Of a stretch of 64,000 nt of DNA, positions 7,569 to 15,445 are shown one piece after another. Every line of letters begins with the position of its first letter. Within the stretch, counting starts at the first letter, position 1. Source of the DNA: JANQQZ01 sp039821685 (lineage in GTDB: Bacteria > Planctomycetota > Phycisphaerae > Phycisphaerales > UBA1924); the NCBI GenBank assembly GCA_039821685.1, contig JBCBNT010000006.1:4652-68651 (forward strand). Reading direction: 5' to 3'. Made by a program: the position numbers and the translations under genes. Under the pieces are notes generated by a model. It did no database searches and was not told the origin of the DNA. It worked only from the letters and a program-made list of their open reading frames with translations.

Positions 7569-8786
7569 ATGGCTGACCCCACGATCTACCTTGACAACAA
7601 CTCGACGACCAGGCCAAGCACCGCAGCCCGCGAGGCGGTCGCCCGAACGCTCGATACGGCGTGGCACAACCCGTCGAGCGTGCACCGGCCGGGCCAAGCA
7701 GCCCGGCACGAGATCGAGCTGGCCCGCGCGTCGGTCGCGAGACTGATCAATTGCCGCCCGCGCGAGCTGATATTTACCAGCGGCGGCACAGAATCGATCG
7801 AGCTGGCTGTCCGCGGCCTGATCGCCGCCGCCGACCGGCCCGTGCTCGTCAAGAGCGACATCGAGCACGCGGCAGTGCGCGACCTCATCGAGATGCTGGG
7901 CGACGCGTGCGAGGTGCGCGCGACGCCGCTGGACGGTGACGGCGTGATCGATGCCGAGGCCTCGGCGGAACTGCTCGACGGCGCGACGCTCGCTTGCCTG
8001 CAGTGGGCGAACAACGAGACCGGCGCGATCCAGCCGATCGGGGCTCTGGGGCGGGCGTGCCGAGCGGCCGGGGTGCCGCTGGTCGTCGACGGCACGCAGT
8101 GGGTCGGGAAGATGCCGACCGACCTGGGTACGGGCGTCGGGCTTGGCATCGGATCGGGCATGGGCGAAGGCGACGACAGTGACGACGCCGGCGGCCTGAT
8201 CGATGCGATGGCGTTCGCAGCGCACAAGCTGCACGGGCCCAAGGGGGTGGGCGCTCTGTTCGTCAGGCGTGGCACGCGGCTCGGGTCGGTGCGCCCCGGC
8301 TCGCAGGAGCTCGGGCGGCGAGGGGGGACGGAAAACGTGCCGGGGATCGCAGGCTTCGGCGCGGCGTGCGAGGAGGCCGCGACGTTTCTGGCAGACTCAG
8401 AAGAACGGGTCCGGCTCGGTGCACTGCGCGACAGGCTCGAGCGGGGCATCCTGGAGCGCTGCCCGGCGGCCTCGGTCAACGGGCCGACCTCGCCCGGGGC
8501 ACGGCTCTGGAACACGAGCAGCATCGGCTTCCGGGGTCTCGAGGCGGAGGCGCTGCTCCTGCTGCTCTCGGAGCGCGGGGTATGCGCCTCGGCCGGGGCG
8601 GCCTGCTCGAGCGGGAGCCTCGAGCCGTCGCCCGTGCTGCTCGCGATGGGCATCGACCCGGCGGTGGCGCACGGCTCGATCCGCCTGAGCTTGAGCCGAT
8701 GGACCACCGAGGACGAGATCGACCGCGCGGTCGAAATCGTCGCGTCGTCGGCCGAGGCGCTCGGCGCATCGCTGCCGACGGGCTGA
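7569..8786 (+). CDS. Cysteine desulfurase, NifS/IscS type
   Basis: A PLP-dependent class V aminotransferase-fold enzyme that takes sulfur from cysteine as a persulfide for Fe-S cluster or thio-nucleoside synthesis. Of 405 residues, the N-terminus IYLDNNSTTRP is typical; the PLP lysine is K220 (FAAHKLHGPKG); the persulfide cysteine is most likely C346 in AACSSGS. A glycine/Asp-rich insertion around residues 190-208 (GIGSGMGEGDDSDDAGG) lies just before the PLP lysine strand and is unusual. No iscU or other Fe-S gene is adjacent, so the physiological acceptor (IscU, TusA or MnmA) is unknown. Confidence 0.9.
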   Translation: MADPTIYLDNNSTTRPSTAAREAVARTLDTAWHNPSSVHRPGQAARHEIELARASVARLINCRPRELIFTSGGTESIELAVRGLIAAADRPVLVKSDIEHAAVRDLIEMLGDACEVRATPLDGDGVIDAEASAELLDGATLACLQWANNETGAIQPIGALGRACRAAGVPLVVDGTQWVGKMPTDLGTGVGLGIGSGMGEGDDSDDAGGLIDAMAFAAHKLHGPKGVGALFVRRGTRLGSVRPGSQELGRRGGTENVPGIAGFGAACEEAATFLADSEERVRLGALRDRLERGILERCPAASVNGPTSPGARLWNTSSIGFRGLEAEALLLLLSERGVCASAGAACSSGSLEPSPVLLAMGIDPAVAHGSIRLSLSRWTTEDEIDRAVEIVASSAEALGASLPTG

Positions 8787-8858
8787 CTCGACGCTCTGCG
8801 CCCGCTCGAGGCGGCCCGATCGGTGGTCCGCATCGGGCGGGCGAGATAGCCTCCGCTC

Positions 8859-9779
8859 ATGAGCGAGAACCCCTACGCGGCGCAGCCTGCAGAATCGTCT
8901 GACTTCGGCAGCGCGATGCCGCCCGCGCCGAGCAGGATCAGCCTGCTGGCGATCGGGTCGCTGGTGCTGTCGCTCGTGTGCTGCATCCCCGGGCTGCCGA
9001 CGCTGGGCTCGGTGCTCGGCGTGTTCAGCCTGATCTCGATCACCAAGAACGGCCCCGCGCTTCGTGGCAAGGCCTTGGCGATCATCGCGATCGTGCTCGG
9101 GACGATCCTGTCGATCGGGCAGGTGGTGCTCGCGATCGGCGCCGCGCAGCAGACCGCCGCGACGCGTGATCGGCTGGAGATTGTTGCCGACGCGCAGGCG
9201 GGCGATCACGAAGCGGTGCGGCGGCTGTTCGACAGCTCGGTCTCCCCCACCGCCGAAGAGATCGACGCGTTCGGAGCCCGCGTGACCGAAGTGGTCGGGG
9301 CGTGGCAGGGGACCGAGCAGAACCTCGTGAAGTTCTACCTGGAGAGCGTGACGTTCCAGCAGTACGTGACGCCCGAGGCGCTCGCCGGGTTCAGCCAGGC
9401 CGCGTTCGACAGGGCGTTTTCCGGCCAGCAGCCCACGGCCGGCCTCGCGACCTTCGATCAGGGCAAGGCGGCGATCATCATCGAGCACGATGCGGGCGGC
9501 GCAGGGTTCACGCGGGGCGCGACCGATGTCATCGTGCTCGCACCCGACGGGGACGTGATCTCGATGCTGGACGGCGCGATCGCGCAGCAGATCCTGAGCA
9601 TCACCGATGCCTCGGGTGGCGCAGGCGCAAGCGAAGATGCGGAGCAAGACCCGGTCGATTCAGAACCGCCGAACGGAGCTGGCGACGCACCGACACAAAG
9701 CCCGGAGCCGGGAGCCGAGGCCGAGGGCGACTCCGGCAGCGAGCCGGGCAGCGAGCCGGGCAGCGGGAGCGGCGGATGA
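8859..9779 (+). CDS. DUF4190-like membrane protein with low-complexity tail
   Basis: 306 residues. Two hydrophobic segments at about 28-55 and 68-90 (GKALAIIAIVLGTILSIGQV) separated by a short loop resemble the DUF4190 two-helix unit. A soluble domain of about 170 residues and an acidic/Gly/Ser tail (repeated GSEPGS) follow. Its stop overlaps the start of the Mla-type ATPase (ATGA), so it is probably in that operon. Two membrane helices are too few for the MlaE permease, so it does not replace it. Function unknown. Confidence 0.7.
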   Translation: MSENPYAAQPAESSDFGSAMPPAPSRISLLAIGSLVLSLVCCIPGLPTLGSVLGVFSLISITKNGPALRGKALAIIAIVLGTILSIGQVVLAIGAAQQTAATRDRLEIVADAQAGDHEAVRRLFDSSVSPTAEEIDAFGARVTEVVGAWQGTEQNLVKFYLESVTFQQYVTPEALAGFSQAAFDRAFSGQQPTAGLATFDQGKAAIIIEHDAGGAGFTRGATDVIVLAPDGDVISMLDGAIAQQILSITDASGGAGASEDAEQDPVDSEPPNGAGDAPTQSPEPGAEAEGDSGSEPGSEPGSGSGG

Positions 9780-10675
9780 CCGACCCTGACGCGGGCCCAA
9801 CGCCGATTATCCGCTGCCTCGACGTTGTGAAGCGGTTCGGCAGCAAAACGGTGATCGACGGGCTGAGCCTCGACATCATGCCTGGCGAGACCATGGTCGT
9901 CATGGGCGGGTCGGGCTCGGGCAAATCGACGACGCTGCGGATGATGATCGGTGCCGTGGAAACCACGAGCGGGTCGATCGAGCTCTTCGGCACCAACATC
10001 TGCTCGATGAAGCCCCGCGAGCTGAACGGCATTCGGAAGAAAATCGGCGTGCTCTTCCAGTCGGGGGCACTCTTCAACTCGATGACGGTCGCGGACAACG
10101 TCGCGCTGCCTCTGAGAGAACACACGGATCTCGATAGCGACATCATCGACATCCAGGTGAAGATCAAGCTGGAGCTCGTGAACCTCCGCGAGCACGCGGA
10201 CAAGTACCCCTCGGAAATCTCGGGCGGCATGAAGAAGCGGGCCGGCCTGGCAAGGGCGCTCGCGCTCGATCCGCAGATCTTGTTTTACGACGAGCCGAGC
10301 GCCGGCCTCGACCCGGTGACGAGCGCAGAGATCGATCGGCTCATCATCGACCTGTCCAAGAAGCTCGGGGTCACGAGCGTCGTGATCACGCACGAGATGG
10401 ACTCGGCCTTCGCGATCGCGGACCGGATGGCGATGCTCGACAAGGGCAAGATGCTCGTGGTGGAAAGCCGCGAGTGGTTCGAGCGCGTACGCGACACGCC
10501 GGCCGAGCAGGCGGCGGGTCTCGGCGAGAACGAGCAGCTCATCCGCCAGTTCCTGCGGGGCGACGCGGAGGGGCCGATCACCGAACGCAAGGCCGAGAGC
10601 AGCTACGCGGAGGACCTGCTGGGCGTCGCGGCCGCTCGCGAGGCGATGCCGAGCGTCGAGCCGACGCGGCGGTAG
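9776..10675 (+). CDS. mlaF: ABC transporter ATP-binding protein, MlaF-like
   Basis: The ATPase of a phospholipid-transport (Mla/MCE) ABC system acting at the inner membrane. Of 299 residues, Walker A is GGSGSGKS (44-51), the signature is SGGMKKR (149-155) and Walker B is ILFYDEPSAGLDP with D172-E173; the GGMKKRAGLARA variant of the signature is the one usual for MlaF. The C-terminal 40 residues are an extra charged tail. The gene is coupled to the upstream DUF4190-like gene and followed after 49 bases by an MCE gene, which supports the assignment. The MlaE permease gene is absent from the window. Confidence 0.88.
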   Translation: MTDPDAGPTPIIRCLDVVKRFGSKTVIDGLSLDIMPGETMVVMGGSGSGKSTTLRMMIGAVETTSGSIELFGTNICSMKPRELNGIRKKIGVLFQSGALFNSMTVADNVALPLREHTDLDSDIIDIQVKIKLELVNLREHADKYPSEISGGMKKRAGLARALALDPQILFYDEPSAGLDPVTSAEIDRLIIDLSKKLGVTSVVITHEMDSAFAIADRMAMLDKGKMLVVESREWFERVRDTPAEQAAGLGENEQLIRQFLRGDAEGPITERKAESSYAEDLLGVAAAREAMPSVEPTRR

Positions 10676-10724
10676 ACTCTGGCCCGGCGGCGCGGCCGCC
10701 TCGTTCTGCGGCAAGGGGGTCTCC

Positions 10725-11996
10725 ATGTCAGCTCCGAAGCGATCGACCGCGAGCCTGCTGACCGGTCTGTTTCTCGTCTCCGGTCTCCTGGGCTTCCTGG
10801 CGATCAGCGCGGTGATCTCGGGCGCGATCGATCGGCTCACGCCGAGCGAGGGGTACACGGTGCGGTTCACGCTTGAGCGCGGCGCGCCCGGGGTGAAGCC
10901 GGGGTCGGATGTCACGATGGGCGGGCAGCCCGTCGGCCGGGTGACCGGGGTGTCGTTCGTCACGTCGGACGCCGGCGTCGCGACGGGCATCGATGTCGAT
11001 GTCAACGTGGAAAGCCGGTACACGCTGTTTACCGACGCGCGGTTTGTGCTCGTGCGGCCGCTGATCGGCGAGGGCGGGACGCTCAACATCATCAGCGCGG
11101 GCACCAGCGAGGCGGGCCCGCTCGCGCCGGGCTCGACGATCGACGCGTCGATCGGGATCCCGACGTTTCTCGCTGATGCCGGCTACGGCGACACGCAGGT
11201 CGCGCAGGTGCAGGGCATGCTGGCAGACGGCGCCGCGTTCATGGGCCGCGCCGCGGACATGGCCGAGCGGCTCGACGCGGATGTCTCGGCGATCACCGAC
11301 GACGCGAAGAGCTTCAGCCGGACGCTCCGGCAGACGAGCGAGGACGTCCAGCAGCGGTGGCCCGAGCTGAACGAGGAGGCGATGGCGGCGCTCGCTGGCC
11401 TGCGCGAGGCGGGAGACGGCATCGGCCGAGTGATCAGCGAGAGCGAGGGACTGGTCGCGGAGGTCCGCGACGCGGTCCGCGAGGGCTCCCCGCGCGTGCA
11501 GAGCACACTCGCGGCGGCGCAGCGCATCGCCGAGCGGTTCGAGGGTGAGCACACAGACGCGGCGATCGCGGCGCTCGATGACATCGGCCTCGCAGCGGCC
11601 GACCTCGCGCAGCTCGCCGACCGCGCCGACCGCCTGCTCGCCGAGGAGTCGCCCGCGATCAGCCGGTCGCTCGCCAATGCTCGCCTCGCGTCGGACCAGC
11701 TCCGCCAGGCGAGCTACGAGATCCGGCGCAACCCGTGGCGCATCCTCGCCAGGCCCGACACCAAGGAGCTGGAGGGGGAGCTGATCTACGACGCGGCCCG
11801 CTCGCACGCCGAGGCGGCCAGCGACCTGCGAGACGCCGCGGCCTCGCTCGACGCGGTGCTCAGCGCTGCCGAGCCGAACGAAGCGGACAATACCCAGGTG
11901 GGCGAGCACGACAGGCTCCGCGAATCGCTCGCCGAAGCCATGGATCGGTATGAGGCGGCTCAGGACCGGCTCTTGGAGCTGATCGAGCCCGAATGA
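10725..11996 (+). CDS. MCE domain (MlaD family) lipid-transport protein
   Basis: 423 residues: an N-terminal membrane anchor at about 13-33 and one MCE domain at about 40-130, with the hallmark GVKPGSDVTMGGQPVGRV. A long alpha-helical region of some 280 residues follows, rich in Ala, Asp and Arg. MCE proteins form hexameric rings that carry lipids across the periplasm; the long helical tail is the kind that builds a needle or bridge in larger MCE proteins, which is an inference here. AAGGGGG 6 bases before the ATG supports the start. It pairs with the MlaF-like ATPase upstream. Confidence 0.85.
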   Translation: MSAPKRSTASLLTGLFLVSGLLGFLAISAVISGAIDRLTPSEGYTVRFTLERGAPGVKPGSDVTMGGQPVGRVTGVSFVTSDAGVATGIDVDVNVESRYTLFTDARFVLVRPLIGEGGTLNIISAGTSEAGPLAPGSTIDASIGIPTFLADAGYGDTQVAQVQGMLADGAAFMGRAADMAERLDADVSAITDDAKSFSRTLRQTSEDVQQRWPELNEEAMAALAGLREAGDGIGRVISESEGLVAEVRDAVREGSPRVQSTLAAAQRIAERFEGEHTDAAIAALDDIGLAAADLAQLADRADRLLAEESPAISRSLANARLASDQLRQASYEIRRNPWRILARPDTKELEGELIYDAARSHAEAASDLRDAAASLDAVLSAAEPNEADNTQVGEHDRLRESLAEAMDRYEAAQDRLLELIEPE

Positions 11997-12063
11997 TCCT
12001 CGGTCGGTGAGCGATTCGCGAGCGGATCGTGCGCAGCCGTGCGGAACTTGTTAGAATTTCGTC

Positions 12064-12696
12064 ATGGGCCAGGCCCGGCACCATTATGAGCGGGCGTTTG
12101 AGTCGTACCTGCGTGCGCGGCGGACGCCGTACGTGTCGGTCAATGAGGCCCGGCGGGCGCTGCTGCCGGCCGGCAGCAAGCTGACGGCCGTCGATCCGGC
12201 CGGCGAGCGGGTGACGCTAAAGAACTTCGATTTCGTGATCTATGGCTCGCCGACGAACCTGCTCGTGGAGGTGAAGGGCCGGCGTGTGGGCCGGGAGGGG
12301 GCACCGCCGACCACCGCGTCGCGCAGCCGGCTGCAGAGCTGGGTGACGCTCGGGGACGTGGCGGCGTTGCGGCGCTGGCAGGGGCTCTTTGGCGAGGGGT
12401 TCCGCGGCGCGTTTGTGTTTCTGTACTGGTGCGCCCAGCAGCCGCCGGATGCGTTGTTTCAGGAGGTCTTCGAGCACGAGGGTCGGTGGTACGCCGTGCG
12501 GGCCGTCACGCTGGACGAGTACGAGAGTGCGATGGTGACGCGGAGCGCGCGCTGGAAGACGGTGCACGTGCCGACGGACGCGTTCGAGCGGATCAGCGGC
12601 CCACTGGCGTCGGCGGCACCGGGCGTGCCGCGGCGGATCTCGTCCGCTCCGGTCCTGCAGCGGGAGATGCGGCGGACGCTGGGGGCCTGCACCTGA
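12064..12696 (+). CDS. PD-(D/E)XK-like protein of unknown function
   Basis: 210 residues. It begins HHYERAFESYL and has a strand-rich core with N-F-D-F-V-I-Y-G followed by LLVEVKGR. D56, E69 and K71 fit the D-x(n)-E-x-K metal-binding signature of the PD-(D/E)XK nuclease fold. A later tyrosine/tryptophan-rich part (GAFVFLYWCAQQPPD) completes the domain. I recall proteins with this N-terminus from other Planctomycetota but know of no assigned function. It stands alone between the MCE gene and small membrane genes. Confidence 0.7.
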   Translation: MGQARHHYERAFESYLRARRTPYVSVNEARRALLPAGSKLTAVDPAGERVTLKNFDFVIYGSPTNLLVEVKGRRVGREGAPPTTASRSRLQSWVTLGDVAALRRWQGLFGEGFRGAFVFLYWCAQQPPDALFQEVFEHEGRWYAVRAVTLDEYESAMVTRSARWKTVHVPTDAFERISGPLASAAPGVPRRISSAPVLQREMRRTLGACT

Positions 12697-12840
12697 TCGG
12701 CCACATCGCGACGGACAGCACGCTTCTGTACGGCATCGATCCGGGAGGCGAAACGGCTCGGGCGATGACGAGGCCCGAGGTGAGACAACGGTTTCAGGGG
12801 TTGCTTTGCTCCGGGGCGGCCGCCGAGGTAGCATCGTGGC

Positions 12841-13131
12841 ATGACAGACGTTCGTCGCAACAGAGCAGATCGTGGGGCAGGTCGTAGAACGCCGGGCGGG
12901 ATCGTGCTCGTGCTCGCAGCGGCCGCGATGGTTTCGCTGCCGGCCGTCGGAGCCGCGGGCACGAGCCAGGGCCAGCAGAGCGGGACACCGATCGCGGCGC
13001 CGATCAGGCCGCCGAGCGTGAGCGGCACGGGTGAGCCGCCGACGATCCGGATGTATGTGATCACGGCGTTGCTCGCGGCGCTCGTGGTTGGCGCGAACCT
13101 GACGCCGAGCAAGCGCGGGCACCAGGACTAA
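12841..13131 (+). CDS. Small membrane protein of unknown function
   Basis: 96 residues with a signal-like first hydrophobic segment (about 20-40, GIVLVLAAAAMVSLPAVGAAG), a Pro/Gly/Ser-rich loop and a C-terminal membrane helix (MYVITALLAALVVGANL) with a short basic tail. It is the first of three small secreted or membrane proteins in a row. No motif is recognised. The 144-base gap before it contains no other feature I can support. Confidence 0.55.
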   Translation: MTDVRRNRADRGAGRRTPGGIVLVLAAAAMVSLPAVGAAGTSQGQQSGTPIAAPIRPPSVSGTGEPPTIRMYVITALLAALVVGANLTPSKRGHQD

Positions 13132-13238
13132 GACCGGGACCGGCTTGCGCCCGAACGAACCGCGGGCCCGAGCGCCGCGGATCGGGAAGGCAGACCGGAC
13201 TGAAAGCGTCGGCCCGACTCGCCGACGGAGGAGGCAGC

Positions 13239-13556
13239 ATGGAACACGAGCAGGGCACGCGGAGTACGGGCTTCGCCCGGAAGCACGGGGTGCTGATCGC
13301 GGTCAACGCGGGCCTCGCGGCGGTTGTCGGCGTCACCGCCATGGCGCCCGCCCAGCCCGGCAACGAGCGGGCACGCGGGCAGTACGCGATCGTGGGAGGC
13401 GAGTTCTTGGGCGGGGGCGGCGAGAACGCCGTGTTCATCCTCGACTCGACCAACCAGGACCTGATCGCGGTCCGCTGGGACCGGACGCGCCAGTCGCTCG
13501 CGGGGATCGGCTACCGCGACCTCTCGCTCGACGCACAGGAAAGGCCCGGACGATGA
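13239..13556 (+). CDS. Small anchored/secreted protein, paralogue of the next gene
   Basis: 105 residues. One N-terminal hydrophobic segment (about 17-36) precedes a short beta-rich domain: GQYAIVGGEFLGGGGENAVF, then ILDSTNQDLIAVRWD. GGAGGAGG just before the ATG is a very strong ribosome binding site. It overlaps the next gene by ATGA, and the two share the order Y-x-hydrophobic, E-x-x-hydrophobic-LD-x-x-N-x-x-L, so they look like tandem paralogues. Probable periplasmic location; function unknown. Confidence 0.65.
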   Translation: MEHEQGTRSTGFARKHGVLIAVNAGLAAVVGVTAMAPAQPGNERARGQYAIVGGEFLGGGGENAVFILDSTNQDLIAVRWDRTRQSLAGIGYRDLSLDAQERPGR

Positions 13557-13939
13557 ACAGCACACTCAACGGCCCCAGATCAAACAGCCTCAGTCAGATC
13601 GACGGCGTGAATCCGGTGCGTCCTGAACGCGCGCGGCTGCTGCTGACGGTTTCGGCCGTCGCGCTCGGGCTGATCGCGGCGGTGCAGATCGGCACGAAGC
13701 TCGGAGCGGGCTCGCCCGAGCCGGCGGCGCTCGCGGAGATGGCTGCCTCGGTCGGCGAGTACACGCTCATGACCACGGCGAGCAACGACAACGAGGAGCA
13801 GCTCTTCGTGCTCGACAACCGCAACGAGCAGCTCATGGTCTACGGCGTGAACCAGAACGCCGGGCTGAAGCTCGAGGCGAGAGAGAGCCTGTCGCAGGTG
13901 TTCGCCGCGGCCCGCGCCGCCGCGGGCGGCCGCCGCTAG
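13553..13939 (+). CDS. Small anchored/secreted protein, paralogue of the previous gene
   Basis: 128 residues with an N-terminal membrane anchor at about 26-44 (LLLTVSAVALGLIAAVQIG) and a short domain GEYTLMTTASNDNEEQLFVL then DNRNEQLMVYGVNQNAGL. It is translationally coupled to the preceding gene (ATGA) and followed by the PSP1 gene after 30 bases. The pair plus ricT-like and lepB genes could form one transcript. Function unknown. Confidence 0.65.
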   Translation: MNSTLNGPRSNSLSQIDGVNPVRPERARLLLTVSAVALGLIAAVQIGTKLGAGSPEPAALAEMAASVGEYTLMTTASNDNEEQLFVLDNRNEQLMVYGVNQNAGLKLEARESLSQVFAAARAAAGGRR

Positions 13940-13969
13940 CAGGCCCGGCCCCCTCCCGAGGCGACCCCT

Positions 13970-15433
13970 ATGCCCATCGTCCCGCTGCCGCAATTCGAGG
14001 AAGACCTCAAGGCGTACCTGAGCGAGCGGGCCGACCGAGAGGCCTACGAGCGCCTGAACGCGCCGACCACGATCGTGGTGCGTTTCGGCGCGATGCGGAT
14101 GGTCGGCGAGTTCCCCTACAGCGGCGACGCCAAGCCCGGGTGCGGTTCGAAGATGGTCGTGCGGACGCACCGGGGCGAAGAGCTCGGCGAGATGCTTACG
14201 AGCACCTGCCCGAACGCGGGCTGCTCGAAGAGCGTGACCCGCCGCGAGATGCTTGAGTACATCGAGAACTCCGGCGGCAAGGACTATCCGTTCTTTGACG
14301 CGCACCTCAAGGGCGGCGGGCCCAACGCGTCGGGCATCAAAGGGCGGGTGCTGCGCATCGCGACCAAGGCCGACATCGACCGTCAGGCGGCGATCGACTC
14401 GAACCGCCAGCCGCTCGTCCGGCGCGCGCGGGCCGAGGCGGAGGCCGTCGGGTTCCAGGCAAAGATCTGTGAGGCCGAGGAAGTCCTCGGCGGCGGGCAC
14501 GTGACGTATTTCTACCTCGCCGAGCAGCGCACGGATCACGGGGCGATCCTGTCGAGGCTCCGGTCGCTGCACCCGGATGCGCGGGTGGAGATGCGGCAGG
14601 TCGGCGCCCGCGACGAAGCGAGGCTCACGGCCGACTACGAGCGGTGCGGGCAGCACTGCTGCTGCAAGGGCTTCCTCAAGGTGCTCAAGCCCGTATCGAT
14701 GCGGTCTGCCAAGGTGCAGAAGGCGACGCTCGACCCGCTCAAGATCTCGGGGCGTTGCGGCCGGCTCATGTGCTGCCTGCGCTACGAGGACCAGACCTAC
14801 AAGGACCTCAAGAAAAACCTGCCGCACCGGAAGACCCGCGTCGGCACGCCCCACGGCGACGGCATCGTTGTCGATAGCCAGATCCTCACGCAGCTCGTGC
14901 TGGTCGAGCTCGATTCGCGCGAGCGAGTCGCGGTGCCGGTGGAAGAGCTCGCCGAGCCCGGTCAGGCCCGCGCCCCCGAGGCCCCGGCGCCGCCGAGCCG
15001 TGAGAAGCCCGCGAAGGGCCGGCGTCGCGATGCACCGACAGAGTCTGACACGATCAAGCAGCCGGGGCCGAGCGAGGACAAGCCGGCAACAAAGGGCAAG
15101 CGTCGCCGCAAGCGCAAGAAGCCGGCCGCGGGGGGCTCGGCGGAGACCGCGAACGACGGCACGCAGACCGATGCGAAGGCTGACGCTCAGGCCGGTGCTC
15201 AGGCCGATGCGCCCAAGGCTGTCGGCAGGCGTCGCCCCAAGAAGCCCGAGGGCGATACGCCATCAGCCGACGAGGGCGTTGCCAGCGCTCGCTCACCCGA
15301 CGGCGAACAGCAGCAGGCGAAGAAGCGTCGCCGCCGACGCCGACGCAACCTCGGCGGGTCCCAGAACCCGGACGGCCGCGGCGGCCCGACCGATGGGGGC
15401 GGGCCATCGGGCTCAGGCGACGGCTCCGGCTGA
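13970..15433 (+). CDS. PSP1 domain protein, RicT-like, with long basic tail
   Basis: 487 residues, against about 275 for a typical RicT. The PSP1 core is recognised by HVTYFYLAEQRTDHGAIL, the cysteine-rich CGQHCCCKGFLKVLKP and ISGRCGRLMCCLRYE. In Bacillus the RicT/RicA/RicF complex binds Fe-S clusters and tunes RNA processing with RNase Y; that role is known for the family, not shown here. The N-terminus has about 50 extra residues plus a region with four further cysteines (residues about 48-90). The last 160 residues are low complexity with clusters such as KGKRRRKRKK and KKRRRRRRRN, likely to bind nucleic acid. GAGG about 8 bases before the ATG supports the start. Confidence 0.85.
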   Translation: MPIVPLPQFEEDLKAYLSERADREAYERLNAPTTIVVRFGAMRMVGEFPYSGDAKPGCGSKMVVRTHRGEELGEMLTSTCPNAGCSKSVTRREMLEYIENSGGKDYPFFDAHLKGGGPNASGIKGRVLRIATKADIDRQAAIDSNRQPLVRRARAEAEAVGFQAKICEAEEVLGGGHVTYFYLAEQRTDHGAILSRLRSLHPDARVEMRQVGARDEARLTADYERCGQHCCCKGFLKVLKPVSMRSAKVQKATLDPLKISGRCGRLMCCLRYEDQTYKDLKKNLPHRKTRVGTPHGDGIVVDSQILTQLVLVELDSRERVAVPVEELAEPGQARAPEAPAPPSREKPAKGRRRDAPTESDTIKQPGPSEDKPATKGKRRRKRKKPAAGGSAETANDGTQTDAKADAQAGAQADAPKAVGRRRPKKPEGDTPSADEGVASARSPDGEQQQAKKRRRRRRRNLGGSQNPDGRGGPTDGGGPSGSGDGSG

Positions 15434-15445
15434 CCGATCTGTCTG

